This document shows, in pieces, positions 25,363 through 32,578 of a stretch of 37,844 nucleotides of DNA (the first letter of the stretch is position 1; every line of letters starts with the position of its first letter). Source of the stretch: a bacterium (lineage in GTDB: Bacteria > Fidelibacterota > Marinisomatia > Marinisomatales > JAHJCW01); contig JAUWFQ010000005.1 in NCBI GenBank assembly GCA_030606865.1, forward strand, positions 1 to 37,844. Reading direction: 5' to 3'. The notes below the pieces were generated by a model, which worked only from the letters and a program-made list of their open reading frames with translations, was not told where the DNA came from and made no database searches. The translations under genes were made by a program, and so were the position numbers.

Positions 25363-25412
25363 CCCCGTTCAAGTTACTTAAAATTTTAAAAACCGTTGAA
25401 CAATGGATTTTT
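25363..25412 (+). repeat. Copy of the dispersed intergenic repeat
   Basis: The plus strand contains CCCCGTTCAAGTTACTTAAA, then ATTTTAAAAACCGTTGAACA, then ATGGATTTTTGG, matching the copy at 28050-28100 in order and spacing. Confidence 0.5.
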
Positions 25413-25522
25413 GGGGAGTGGATTCATATAAAGTGTACCAATATGGAACATTTTGTATTAAACTGATAATTATATTTATTAATAAAAAACACTAAAATCA
25501 ATTAAAACAATAACATACGATT

Positions 25523-25539
25523 TTGGCACAATCTTTGTT
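25523..25539 (+). promoter_or_regulatory. Candidate sigma-54 promoter
   Basis: TTGGCACAATCTTTGTT matches the -24/-12 consensus with GG and the -12 dinucleotide correctly spaced; the -12 element is GT instead of GC. It lies about 60-75 bp upstream of the response regulator start. Confidence 0.35.
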
Positions 25540-25600
25540 GTATATGTAGTAGAAGTTCTAAAATAAATTGCAATTAAAGAATTACGAGCGGGGGAATATT

Positions 25601-25966
25601 TTGAAGAAAAGAATACTTATAGTTGACGATGAACCATCAATTGTTAGACTCTTGTCATTGCGGTTACAAGTGAAGGGTTATGAAATTATTGAAGCATACG
25701 ATGGATTGGAATGTGTGAAAATTGCCAAAAAAGAAGTACCGGATTTAATATTATTGGACATTAAAATGCCAAATGAAGATGGAATTGGTGCTTTTAAGAA
25801 ACTAATTCAGATGGATATAACAAAAGATATACCTGTCATTTTTATGACTGCTTATCCCAAATTAGAAATAAAGAATCTAGTGCTTAAGATGGGAGCTAAG
25901 GATTGCATTTCTAAACCGTTTATCAGTGAAGATTTTGAACAAACTATCGCCATGGCTATTGCATAA
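25601..25966 (+). CDS. Single-domain response regulator (CheY-like receiver)
   Basis: This 121-residue receiver domain has the acidic pair D9-D10 in ILIVDDEPS, the phosphoacceptor D53 in LILLDIKMP, the switch Thr in VIFMTAY and the conserved Lys in CISKPF. There is no output domain. I chose TTG 25601 because GGGGGAAT lies before it and the domain begins at once; an in-frame TTG at 25568 would add an unusual leader. It is followed with a 1-bp stop/start overlap by an unknown protein, which is probably its partner or output. Confidence 0.85.
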   Translation: MKKRILIVDDEPSIVRLLSLRLQVKGYEIIEAYDGLECVKIAKKEVPDLILLDIKMPNEDGIGAFKKLIQMDITKDIPVIFMTAYPKLEIKNLVLKMGAKDCISKPFISEDFEQTIAMAIA

Positions 25967-26346
25967 TGAAGATGATTAATTCCAGATTATATTATGATAT
26001 TAAAGAATTGCCGCCGGGAATATTGAATTTTCATTATTATACAGATGAAATCAGAGAAAATTTCGCTGATTTAAAATCATATACAAAACAAATAAATCAG
26101 CAAGAGGTATTGTCTACTTTATATAAAATTGGTATTAAGAATATGCTATATAATATTAATGAGGTGGAATTTTCAAGATTATTTAAAGAGGTTGAAAAAT
26201 ATAAAGATCATATAGATGAATTGGCACGTACCGAACCAATTGAAGCAAATATTGCAATTGCAAAATTATGGGGTCCAAATGAATTGCAGAGAAAATTCAT
26301 CGAATGGTTTGAAAAAAATGGATATTCTATTCCTAAAGGTAATTAA
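25966..26346 (+). CDS. Unknown protein coupled to the response regulator
   Basis: This 126-residue soluble, mostly helical protein is not recognised. It contains no membrane span, no Cys-rich motif and no HTH that I can see. Notable segments are RLYYDIKELPPGILNFHYYT at the start and KLWGPNELQRKFIEWFEKNG near the end. Its ATG overlaps the regulator stop (TAATG), so the two are translationally coupled, which suggests binding to or acting with the receiver domain. Confidence 0.6.
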   Translation: MKMINSRLYYDIKELPPGILNFHYYTDEIRENFADLKSYTKQINQQEVLSTLYKIGIKNMLYNINEVEFSRLFKEVEKYKDHIDELARTEPIEANIAIAKLWGPNELQRKFIEWFEKNGYSIPKGN

Positions 26347-26400
26347 TTAGGAATATATAATAATCTGCCTGTGTTTTATTCACTACAACACCATACCACT

Positions 26401-26445
26401 GGTTAAGTAAGTTGAAATTTTAAGGGATGTTAAAAAATCGATTTA
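26401..26445 (+). repeat. Diverged copy of the dispersed intergenic repeat
   Basis: GGTTAAGTAAGTTGAAATTT and, after a short gap, GATGTTAAAAAATCGATTTA follow the order of the better copies at 25363 and 28050 with several changes. It forms the start of the composite module. Confidence 0.35.
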
Positions 26446-26513
26446 TATTAGGCATATCCATAATACAGTATTATTTGATTTTATTTGACTAAGTTAACTA
26501 ATTCCTTAAAAAC

Positions 26514-26543
26514 AAAAAATCCCGTTCTAAAGCAGGATTTTTT
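26514..26543 (-). terminator. Rho-independent terminator after the tRNA-Met fragment
   Basis: On the minus strand, stem AATCCTGC/(G)ACGGGATT-type pairing around TTTAGA is flanked by A- and T-runs (plus strand CCCGTTCTAAAGCAGGATTT). It lies directly downstream of the tRNA-Met remnant. Confidence 0.55.
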
Positions 26544-26548
26544 GAGTG

Positions 26549-26597
26549 TGTGGGCACAGGGATTTGAACCCCGAACCAACGGATTATGAGTCCGTGA
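26549..26597 (-). pseudogene. 3' half of a tRNA-Met(CAU) gene
   Basis: On the minus strand an intact anticodon arm ACGGA-CTCATAA-TCCGT (anticodon CAT), a variable loop, a T arm CGGGG-TTCAAAT-CCCTG and a 3' acceptor strand TGCCCACA are present. The 5' acceptor strand and D arm are absent; the upstream sequence (GTCAATCGAGGAGAAACTC) does not pair. It cannot make a normal tRNA. Confidence 0.7.
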
Positions 26598-26660
26598 GTT
26601 TCTCCTCGATTGACAAATTGACGTACGTAATATATACGTATAACTTGGGTGAAAAATGAA

Positions 26661-26681
26661 CTCTGCCGTGTGAAGACAGCG
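26661..26681 (-). pseudogene. Anticodon-arm remnant of a tRNA-Val(CAC)
   Basis: The minus strand reads CGCTGTCTTCACACGGCAGA, an anticodon arm CTGTC-TTCACAC-GGCAG with anticodon CAC. It matches 18 of 21 bases at the tRNA-Val remnant near 4.21 kb. No T arm or acceptor stem follows. Confidence 0.4.
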
Positions 26682-26726
26682 CTAATTTCTGTTTTGTCGA
26701 GGGAAAATCAGATTTTTTAACCTTCT

Positions 26727-26750
26727 GTATCCACAGAAAGTGTATCCACA
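26727..26750 (+). repeat. Tandem GTATCCACA motif, copy 1
   Basis: GTATCCACA occurs at 26727-26735 and 26742-26750, 15 bp apart. The same pair with the same spacing recurs at 27289-27312. Paired direct motifs of this kind can be arm-type sites of tyrosine recombinases. Confidence 0.4.
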
Positions 26751-26948
26751 ATGTAGTAAAAGTTAATAAATATATATTTATTGCTATTCATCGGTTAATA
26801 GTGTAACCTCCCGCACGTTGTCAGATGTTATGACAAGGATTTAGACGTAAAAACAATTTATATTTTATACAAATCTTAAATAGTAATACTTTCTATACCC
26901 TAATCAGACCTCAGGGCAAAATTTAATAATCAATTAGGAAACATAAAG

Positions 26949-27158
26949 ATGGCAAAAAAAGAAGTTGGAACCGTTAAATGGTTCAACGACAGCAAAGGAT
27001 ATGGTTTTATTACTCGCGATGAAGGCGAGGACATATTTGTACATCATAATTCAATTATAGCAGATGGTTTTAAAACACTAAAAGAAAATGCTAAAGTAGA
27101 ATTTGACGTTGTCAAGACTGATAAAGGTGAAGCCGCTGCAAACGTAATAGCAGCATAA
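26949..27158 (+). CDS. cspA: Cold-shock domain protein
   Basis: This 69-residue single cold-shock domain, a nucleic-acid-binding RNA chaperone, has [11 protein letters not shown] (RNP1, residues 11-21) and DIFVHH (RNP2, residues 28-33), and the full length of CspA proteins. AGGA lies a short distance before ATG. A terminator follows at 27201. It lies between the two tRNA-Met-fragment modules, in a region otherwise full of remnants. Which csp paralogue it is cannot be told. Confidence 0.95.
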   Translation: MAKKEVGTVKWFNDSKGYGFITRDEGEDIFVHHNSIIADGFKTLKENAKVEFDVVKTDKGEAAANVIAA

Positions 27159-27200
27159 TTTAACCCTATTATCAGACTGAAATTATTTTCAGTTAGTAAA

Positions 27201-27224
27201 AAGCCCTATAATTAGGGCTTTTTT
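27201..27224 (+). terminator. Rho-independent terminator of the cold-shock gene
   Basis: A perfect stem AAGCCCTA/TAGGGCTT with loop TAAT is followed by a T-run; a smaller hairpin (ACTGAAA/TTTTCAGT) precedes it. Confidence 0.9.
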
Positions 27225-27288
27225 ATTGGTGCAATCTATAATAGGCAGAGATACATAGTCGTCGTGAGACACTTCTTTTAACAGTTTT

Positions 27289-27312
27289 GTATCCACAGAA
27301 TGCGTATCCACA
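27289..27312 (+). repeat. Tandem GTATCCACA motif, copy 2
   Basis: GTATCCACA at 27289-27297 and 27304-27312 repeats the arrangement at 26727-26750, including flanking similarity (CACAGAA and TTTAG/TGTAG). Confidence 0.4.
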
Positions 27313-27391
27313 TTTAGGCGGTTCTAAACGTTTTTTGTACTCTTTTTAGGTACAGTATTTATATTCACTTCACCACCTACTGTCAACCTAA

Positions 27392-27450
27392 AACAGAAAC
27401 TCTCTTTAGGGAGCAGATACTATCCGAATACGAGCTGTCTGCAGAATTAA
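27392..27450 (+). repeat. Coding-like direct repeat, copy 1
   Basis: This 59-bp stretch is about three-quarters identical to 27931-27988. In one frame it reads TETLFREQILSEYELS against TETLFKELIQTEYELS in the other copy, so the peptide is better kept than chance would predict. It may be a scrap of a once coding sequence duplicated on both sides of the nuclease-like gene. Confidence 0.4.
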
Positions 27451-27518
27451 TAATAGCTCAATTATCATCAATTAAAAAAGATAAGAGCCACAGAATAAAA
27501 CATACATCAAATAATTCC

Positions 27519-27794
27519 TTAACAAAGTATTGTGACTTGCGCAACAACTTTACCATAGGTGTCTCGCGATTGAACAAAACATTTAACTTCTTTGCCCAAT
27601 ATTGCTTTTTCCAAATTTTGCTTATCACGAGCCCCTTCTAACGACCTTAATTCAGCAACATAGATATTTGTAATTCTTATTCGTTCCGAATTTTTATACT
27701 CATATTGATTATTATTACCAAGTTGAGTAACCTTCATATCAAAGGTGTCGCCATCAATAACATTTGTTACTGAACCTCGAATTGTATCAGCCAT
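27519..27794 (-). CDS. Small staphylococcal-nuclease-like (SNase/TNase fold) protein
   Basis: This 91-residue protein has the OB-fold pattern of thermonucleases: VTNVIDGDTFDM (D14, D16) near the start, ERIRITNIYVAE (R40 and E48 as possible catalytic-site equivalents) and SRDTYGKVVAQV near the end. The Arg usually found in the final YGR is Lys here, and the protein is shorter than catalytic SNases (about 150), so activity is doubtful. AGGAGG precedes the start. It lies inside the repeat-bounded region. Confidence 0.65.
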   Translation of the reverse strand: MADTIRGSVTNVIDGDTFDMKVTQLGNNNQYEYKNSERIRITNIYVAELRSLEGARDKQNLEKAILGKEVKCFVQSRDTYGKVVAQVTILC

Positions 27795-27930
27795 TATAAC
27801 CTCCTATTTGGTTAAGCTATATAAAAAATATTTGTTCCGAATTATCTATTAACAAAAAATTATGATATTTGGAACAAATATTAACCATTAGTTAGTCTTA
27901 AGGTGAGTGCGTAGTTACCCAGAGATTACT

Positions 27931-27988
27931 AACAGAAACTCTTTTTAAGGAGCTGATACAAACAGAATATGAGTTATCTACCTAATTA
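27931..27988 (+). repeat. Coding-like direct repeat, copy 2
   Basis: This is the partner of 27392-27450. The frame reads RLLTETLFKELIQTEYELST and then stops. An in-frame stop lies about 30 bp upstream, so this is a fragment and not a gene. Confidence 0.4.
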
Positions 27989-28049
27989 TAAAAATATTCA
28001 AAAAATATTTAAAGAATGTATGTAAGCTTATCTCACCACAACACCTTAC

Positions 28050-28100
28050 CCCCGTTCAAGAAAGTTGGAATTCTGAAATCCGTTGAAAAAATGGTTTTTG
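28050..28100 (+). repeat. Best-preserved copy of the dispersed intergenic repeat
   Basis: CCCGTTCAAGAAAGTTGGAA is followed by TTCTGAAATCCGTTGAAAAA and ATGGTTTTTG. It serves as reference for the other copies in this window. Confidence 0.5.
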
Positions 28101-28176
28101 TTGAGCGTGTCCATAATGTAGTATTATTTGACTTTGTTTGACTTCATCTGATTAAGTTGAGTTGATCAAAAAACAC

Positions 28177-28203
28177 AAAACCCCGTCGTGAAACGAGGTT
28201 TAT
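28177..28203 (-). terminator. Rho-independent terminator after the second tRNA-Met fragment
   Basis: The minus strand has CCTCGTTTCACGACGGGG-type pairing (CCTCGT with ACGGGG, one G-T) followed by TTTTGTGTTTTTT. It closely resembles the hairpin at 4263-4290. Confidence 0.55.
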
Positions 28204-28208
28204 AGACG

Positions 28209-28254
28209 GTGGGCCCACAGGGATTTGAACCCCGAACCAACGGATTATGAGTAC
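28209..28254 (-). pseudogene. Truncated tRNA-Met(CAU) 3' segment
   Basis: The minus strand reads CTCATAATCCGTTGGTTCGG and then GGTTCAAATCCCTGTG, identical to the remnant at 26.55 kb from the anticodon loop onward. The 5' side of the anticodon stem is replaced (GAGTA instead of ACGGA), so the match begins at the anticodon loop, a common crossover point for tRNA-targeting integrases. The acceptor end differs (GGCCCACC). Confidence 0.65.
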
Positions 28255-28569
28255 TCTGTTTGTCGAGGAGCATTTTGATTGTATGCTGTAATAAGTTGTC
28301 AACCACTGTCTACTTCTGTCGTTATTATTTATATTATAACTATAAATAAGTGTATTGCCTTTCTTGTCCATAAACCATAGGGTAGTTTTAATTGTTAAGG
28401 CATCTTATCTATAATCATATTTTGAACCATCTTTTTCTGCTTTGCAGATAACAACCGCCACTCTCCTTTTTATGACTCCATGCTTTTTCTTTAAGACCTT
28501 TTATGCCGTTTTAATAAATTCATAGTTCAATTATATCATGGTTACATTTTATAAGTATTGGCTACAACT

Positions 28570-29850
28570 TTAATTCACTTTATCGCTTATTAGAACAGCA
28601 CCTTCGGAGCGAATAGTCAAATTTATAGCACTTCCCTTCCCAAAAACCCTCTCGATAAATTTGATATATTCCCTCGCATATTCTGTTAGAATGAAAACTT
28701 GAATAGTTCCAGCAAAACCACCGCTGTGAACCCGGCAAGCTCCATCTCCAATTTTGCTTAAATATTTTTCCGTTATGGCTAAGGCAAGTGTTACACCTTG
28801 TTCGCGAATATTTTTTATCGAAAAAATATTTTGAAGCCACTTAAAAGAAGAATCACCTGATTCTTTTACTAATTGAAGAAATCTTTTTGCATCTAAATTA
28901 TTTAAAGCCTCCACCATTTGAGAAACCCGTTTATTCTCTTCGAAAAAATGCATTGCTCTCATCACCGCTCTATCACCGGCACTGTTTCGCAGTTTGGGAA
29001 TATTCTCAATAAAATCATTTTCATCCACTTTACAAAGAACAGGTTTACCAAAAAATTTAGCAACCGATTTCATTTCCGCCGGCACGGCTGCGTAATCGTC
29101 TGTCAAATCAGCGTGATTTCCTCCAGTATCAACAATTACAAGACTATACCCTAATTTGTAAAAATCTATGTCAACTTTTTCCACAACCGGTTTTGTGGGA
29201 TTTTTAAAATCAATCGAAATTATTCCACCGACTGAACAAGCCATTTGGTCCATGAGTCCGCATGGTTTTCCAAAATAGACATTCTCTGCGTATTGCCCTA
29301 TTTGCGCGATTTTCTTAGCTGAAACTTCTCCTTCATTAAAAAGAAAATTAAATATCGTTCCTATCATCACCTCTACAGACGCGGATGAACTTAGCCCTGA
29401 ACCGGGAAGTACGTCGCTTATCATACAGCCTGAGAAACCACCAATTTCGAAACCTGATTCAATTAATCTATTAGCAATCCCGCGAATTAACGCAGTTGTT
29501 GTCCCCTTTTCTTTTTCATTAATTTTAAGATTATTTAAGTTTACTTCAAATGGTCGGGAATATCCTTCTGAATAAAGAATAATTTTTTTATTTTGATTTT
29601 TTGTAACAACTACAATTGAATCAAGATTAACACTTGCCGCAATTACCTTCCCGTTATTATGGTCTGTATGGTTCCCTCCTATTTCAGTGCGTCCTGGAGA
29701 ACTGAAAAAATATTTTTCACCTTCATCAAACCTTTGAAGAAAATCTTTTTCTAATTTTCGATAACGTTCTTCTTGTTTTTCAAGAATTTTAACGCCTTCA
29801 CCATACATTTTGTGAAATTTTTCCATTACGTGTTCATTTTCAAAGTTCAT
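28570..29850 (-). CDS. galK: Galactokinase
   Basis: This 426-residue GHMP-family kinase phosphorylates galactose at C1 in the Leloir pathway. The galactokinase signature [13 protein letters not shown] lies at residues 52-64, the ATP loop in [13 protein letters not shown] and the C-terminal GHMP motif in [12 protein letters not shown]. It is longer than typical GalK (about 380-390) by an N-terminal helix-rich extension of about 40 residues. Its ATG overlaps the galT stop (ATGA), with GAGGAG just upstream, so galT and galK are translationally coupled. No terminator was recognised downstream. Confidence 0.93.
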   Translation of the reverse strand: MNFENEHVMEKFHKMYGEGVKILEKQEERYRKLEKDFLQRFDEGEKYFFSSPGRTEIGGNHTDHNNGKVIAASVNLDSIVVVTKNQNKKIILYSEGYSRPFEVNLNNLKINEKEKGTTTALIRGIANRLIESGFEIGGFSGCMISDVLPGSGLSSSASVEVMIGTIFNFLFNEGEVSAKKIAQIGQYAENVYFGKPCGLMDQMACSVGGIISIDFKNPTKPVVEKVDIDFYKLGYSLVIVDTGGNHADLTDDYAAVPAEMKSVAKFFGKPVLCKVDENDFIENIPKLRNSAGDRAVMRAMHFFEENKRVSQMVEALNNLDAKRFLQLVKESGDSSFKWLQNIFSIKNIREQGVTLALAITEKYLSKIGDGACRVHSGGFAGTIQVFILTEYAREYIKFIERVFGKGSAINLTIRSEGAVLISDKVN

Positions 29851-30893
29851 TTGCTCCTCTCAATCTTTTTATAATGAATCTCTGAAAGAGATTTCAGCTT
29901 TTCCGCTGCTTGTTCAGCTGTAATATCGCGCTGGGCTTCCGAAAGCATTTCGTAACCAACCATAAATTTTTTGATAGTTGCTGAACGTAGCAATGGTGGA
30001 TAAAAATGAGCGTGCAATTGCCAATGCGAATAATCTTTATCATCAAAAGGGGCACCATGCCAGCCCATCGTGTAAGGGAAGGATATTTTGAAAATATTAT
30101 CATATTTTATGAGATGTCGTTTTAATATCTCCGCTAGTGATGTTTTTTCATTAGATGTTAAATCCGTTAAACGCAAAACGTGCCTTCGAGGTAGAAGCAT
30201 TGTTTCAAATGGCCAAACTGCCCAAAATGGTACAAGTACGATCCAATGTTTATTTTTAAGAACTATTCGTTCCTTCTTTTCCAATTCTTGATTTAAGTAA
30301 TCCAATAATAAAACAGAAATGTTTTTTTTAAAGTACTTTTTTTGTTGTCTCTCTTCTTTAAATGGTTCATTTGGTATATTGTTATTCGCCCAAATCTGCC
30401 CATGTGGATGCGGATTTGAGCAGCCCATTATCGTCCCTTTATTTTCAAAGACCTGAACCCATCTATATTTTTCTCCGAGTTCATTCGTTTGCTCAACCCA
30501 AAGATTGACCACTTCTTTAATTGACTCTATTTCCATTTCAGGCAAAGTTAAATTGTGTTTCGGAGAAAAACAGATAACACGGGATGTTCCTTTTACTGTA
30601 TGAGATTTAAAAAGCTCACTCTCTTCTTCAACTATGGGCGTATCAGGCAATAGAGCAGAAAAATCATTTGTAAAAACAAATGTGTTTTTATAGTTGGGGT
30701 TTTTATGCACGCCTGCTCGTTCATTTTTGGGACAGAGATAACATTTGGGATCATATTGGGAATGACTTTCCTGTGAGGGGCTTTCCACTTGACCCCGCCA
30801 CGGACGTTTAGTTCTATGAGGTGAGACAAGAACCCATTCATCAGTCAAAGGGTTATAACGTCGGTGTGGGATTGTTTTAAATTGTTTATTCAT
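29847..30893 (-). CDS. galT: Galactose-1-phosphate uridylyltransferase
   Basis: This 348-residue Leloir enzyme exchanges UMP between UDP-glucose and galactose-1-phosphate. It has a zinc pair in CYLC (C51, C54), the active-site motif [13 protein letters not shown] with H164 as the expected uridylylated histidine, and the second-half HIT-like residues in [11 protein letters not shown]. The start region [19 protein letters not shown] is duplicated as a remnant at 34636-34728. No strong Shine-Dalgarno precedes the start, which fits a gene that formerly followed the symporter directly and was translated by coupling. Confidence 0.94.
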   Translation of the reverse strand: MNKQFKTIPHRRYNPLTDEWVLVSPHRTKRPWRGQVESPSQESHSQYDPKCYLCPKNERAGVHKNPNYKNTFVFTNDFSALLPDTPIVEEESELFKSHTVKGTSRVICFSPKHNLTLPEMEIESIKEVVNLWVEQTNELGEKYRWVQVFENKGTIMGCSNPHPHGQIWANNNIPNEPFKEERQQKKYFKKNISVLLLDYLNQELEKKERIVLKNKHWIVLVPFWAVWPFETMLLPRRHVLRLTDLTSNEKTSLAEILKRHLIKYDNIFKISFPYTMGWHGAPFDDKDYSHWQLHAHFYPPLLRSATIKKFMVGYEMLSEAQRDITAEQAAEKLKSLSEIHYKKIERSK

Positions 30894-30900
30894 AAATTTT
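30836..30900. repeat. 65-bp direct repeat, copy A (galT 5' end)
   Basis: It covers the first 20 codons of galT and a few bases before them. It matches 34671-34735 in 62 of 65 positions, same orientation. The two copies bound the block holding the GH63-like and GH97 genes. Confidence 0.9.
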
Positions 30901-30934
30901 TCTATGTATCCTTTATATTCTCTACTGTAAATAA

Positions 30935-32524
30935 TTACAAAGTAAATTTGTTTTTTCCGATTTCAATATTTTTTGTTATTGTTTTTTCTCCATTATTTAT
31001 TATTAAAATGAAAGATATTGATGTTTGCACGGTAATTTTAATTGGGTCATATAATGATTTTCTTTCGTTACAAAAGATATCGATAGGTGTATTGCTAAAA
31101 AGTAAATTACTTACTCCCAATTTCTCGGTAGAAAACAAAGTCCAATATACAGTATTTGCCGGAACATCCAATGTGATACCGATATAATTTTCAATTAATT
31201 GGGTAATGGGACCTATAGCCGACCAGCCAACAAAATCAGGTTTTGCAAGATTCCCCGGTTCAACTGTTTCCGGAGCATAATTCTCCCAAACTGTGTTGGT
31301 TTCTTTAAAAACTTCTGACATATTATTTAAATGATTGCAGACAATTTCCCGAGCTAATTGATGGCGACCATTTGCTACTAATCCTTTGACAATCATGTGA
31401 TTAGTAGGCGCCCAGACACTACCCAGCCAGTAGTGGCCGGTCTTTACATATTTGGAATGATCGGCGGCCAGGGTTGGTACGCGATGTGTTCGATTGAAAG
31501 AGTTCGGGTCATTTAGATGCGACACCAATTTTTCAATATGATTAGCATTGGTGATGCGCGCCCAGAGCGGCCAGAATGAAGCTACTGTTTTAACTTTTAA
31601 GAATGAGTCGTCTTTATCCAAATCCCAGTAAATGCCGTCTTCTTCACACCACATGCTTGTGTTTATCAGCTGTTCAAGTTCTTCGTATAGAGCCTGAAAT
31701 TCTTGTTCAATTTTTTTATCTCCAACAACGCGGGCTAATTTTACTAAAAAGTGAGCCGACATGGCTTCAGTGGCATCATAATCAATCCAACTGTAAGGCG
31801 GATAAGGTTTATTGGCAATACTGCGCGGCGAGTTATCCATGCCGCTTCCCCAGCCCGACCACCAATAATGACCGTTTGGATGGCGGCGGTTTTTACGCAC
31901 CCAGTTGGAATATTTCTTTAAAATGGGCAATATTCTTTGAACGCGCGAACTATCGCCTGTATGACAATAATATTCGTATTCAATCCAGGAAAAGAGATTG
32001 TTGCGCGTAAACCAGCTTGTTTCAGTATCCTGATCGTCCATTCCGTCGGATTTACGAATTACTCCGGCAATGGCGCCATCTTCGTGCTGCTTGCGGTAGA
32101 AATTATCCAAACTAACAATATTCGGCAAGGCTCCCTGTGAATATTTAGCCCAAGCAACGGAAAAACAGGTGTCCCATTGAAAAATGCGCTTATCAAAAGC
32201 AGCGTCTACATATTGCTCAACAAATCCATTTTCAGGCGTGCCATGCTCGATTTTTTTCATCCCGATTTGCCAGCATTTTTTATACATGGCAATTAAATCG
32301 GGGCGTGATGGAATTATTGGTTCGGGGACTGTTTTCAGTAAGTGGTCAAATCTACTTTTTATCAGAACTTCAGTATCCTGGGCTGCCACCGTTTTATTGA
32401 ATTTTAATAATATTAGGGGACTCAGACTAACAAGAGATAATGTTTTAAGAAAATCACGACGATTAAAACTCCTAATAATTTGATTCTTTTTTGCATAAGA
32501 TTTAACTTTTCCCTTATTTTTCAT
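30935..32524 (-). CDS. Tat-exported GH63/trehalase-like glycoside hydrolase
   Basis: This 529-residue protein has a twin-arginine signal ([21 protein letters not shown] at 22-23) and then an (alpha/alpha)6 catalytic domain of the GH63/GH37/mannosylglycerate-hydrolase kind. Marks are [28 protein letters not shown] (candidate acid Asp), [34 protein letters not shown] and the C-terminal ENYAPE (candidate base Glu). It should hydrolyse an alpha-linked glucoside, mannoside or similar small glycan in the periplasm. It is the second gene of the inserted block, 55 bp after the GH97 gene. The exact specificity cannot be read. Confidence 0.75.
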   Translation of the reverse strand: MKNKGKVKSYAKKNQIIRSFNRRDFLKTLSLVSLSPLILLKFNKTVAAQDTEVLIKSRFDHLLKTVPEPIIPSRPDLIAMYKKCWQIGMKKIEHGTPENGFVEQYVDAAFDKRIFQWDTCFSVAWAKYSQGALPNIVSLDNFYRKQHEDGAIAGVIRKSDGMDDQDTETSWFTRNNLFSWIEYEYYCHTGDSSRVQRILPILKKYSNWVRKNRRHPNGHYWWSGWGSGMDNSPRSIANKPYPPYSWIDYDATEAMSAHFLVKLARVVGDKKIEQEFQALYEELEQLINTSMWCEEDGIYWDLDKDDSFLKVKTVASFWPLWARITNANHIEKLVSHLNDPNSFNRTHRVPTLAADHSKYVKTGHYWLGSVWAPTNHMIVKGLVANGRHQLAREIVCNHLNNMSEVFKETNTVWENYAPETVEPGNLAKPDFVGWSAIGPITQLIENYIGITLDVPANTVYWTLFSTEKLGVSNLLFSNTPIDIFCNERKSLYDPIKITVQTSISFILIINNGEKTITKNIEIGKNKFTL

Positions 32525-32578
32525 AATGAGTCATATAATAATTTTGTAAATATTATGCAGGAAACACACACTCATTAT

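Larger units (their letters stand above)
25162..25567. other. Intergenic region with a dispersed repeat and a possible sigma-54 promoter
   Basis: About 400 bp without a gene. It holds a plus-strand copy of the dispersed repeat (25363-25412) and, near the 3' end, a candidate -24/-12 promoter (25523-25539). Nothing else was recognised. Confidence 0.4.
26381..26597 (+). repeat. Left copy of a ~220-bp composite module (repeat, AT block, terminator, tRNA-Met 3' half)
   Basis: This stretch aligns with 28034-28254 in the same orientation at a constant offset near 1653 bp. Shared landmarks are CACTACAACACC (CACCACAACACC in the other copy), AAGTTGAAATTTT, CCATAATACAGTATTATTTG, a GC hairpin with A/T flanks, and 40 bases of a tRNA-Met 3' half. 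Identity is high in the tRNA part and moderate elsewhere. Confidence 0.6.
28034..28254 (+). repeat. Right copy of the ~220-bp composite module
   Basis: This is the direct repeat of 26381-26597. It begins with CACCACAACACC, then a good copy of the dispersed repeat (28050-28100), CCATAATGTAGTATTATTTG, a longer AT block, a hairpin and the tRNA-Met 3' half. Confidence 0.6.
27795..28569. other. Gene-poor, repeat-rich intergenic region
   Basis: About 775 bp with no gene that I can support. It holds the second coding-like repeat (27931), the right composite module (28034-28254) with its tRNA-Met remnant, and beyond 28270 AT-rich DNA with a small TCTGC/GCAGA hairpin near 28437 and no recognised feature. 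Confidence 0.5.

Noticed and set aside
26549-26630. A complete tRNA-Met gene on the minus strand
   Set aside because: The anticodon and T arms are good, but no D arm and no 5' strand pairing with TGCCCACA exist upstream, so only the 3' half is present.
27392-27518. A plus-strand gene starting before the TETLF peptide and running into the nuclease-like region
   Set aside because: There is no start codon with a ribosome site, the frame then runs antisense to the SNase-like gene, and the second copy stops after 20 residues.
26381-28254. An integron cassette array or CRISPR array
   Set aside because: There are no attC-like paired core sites and no short identical repeats with regular unique spacers; the repeats are few, long and diverged.
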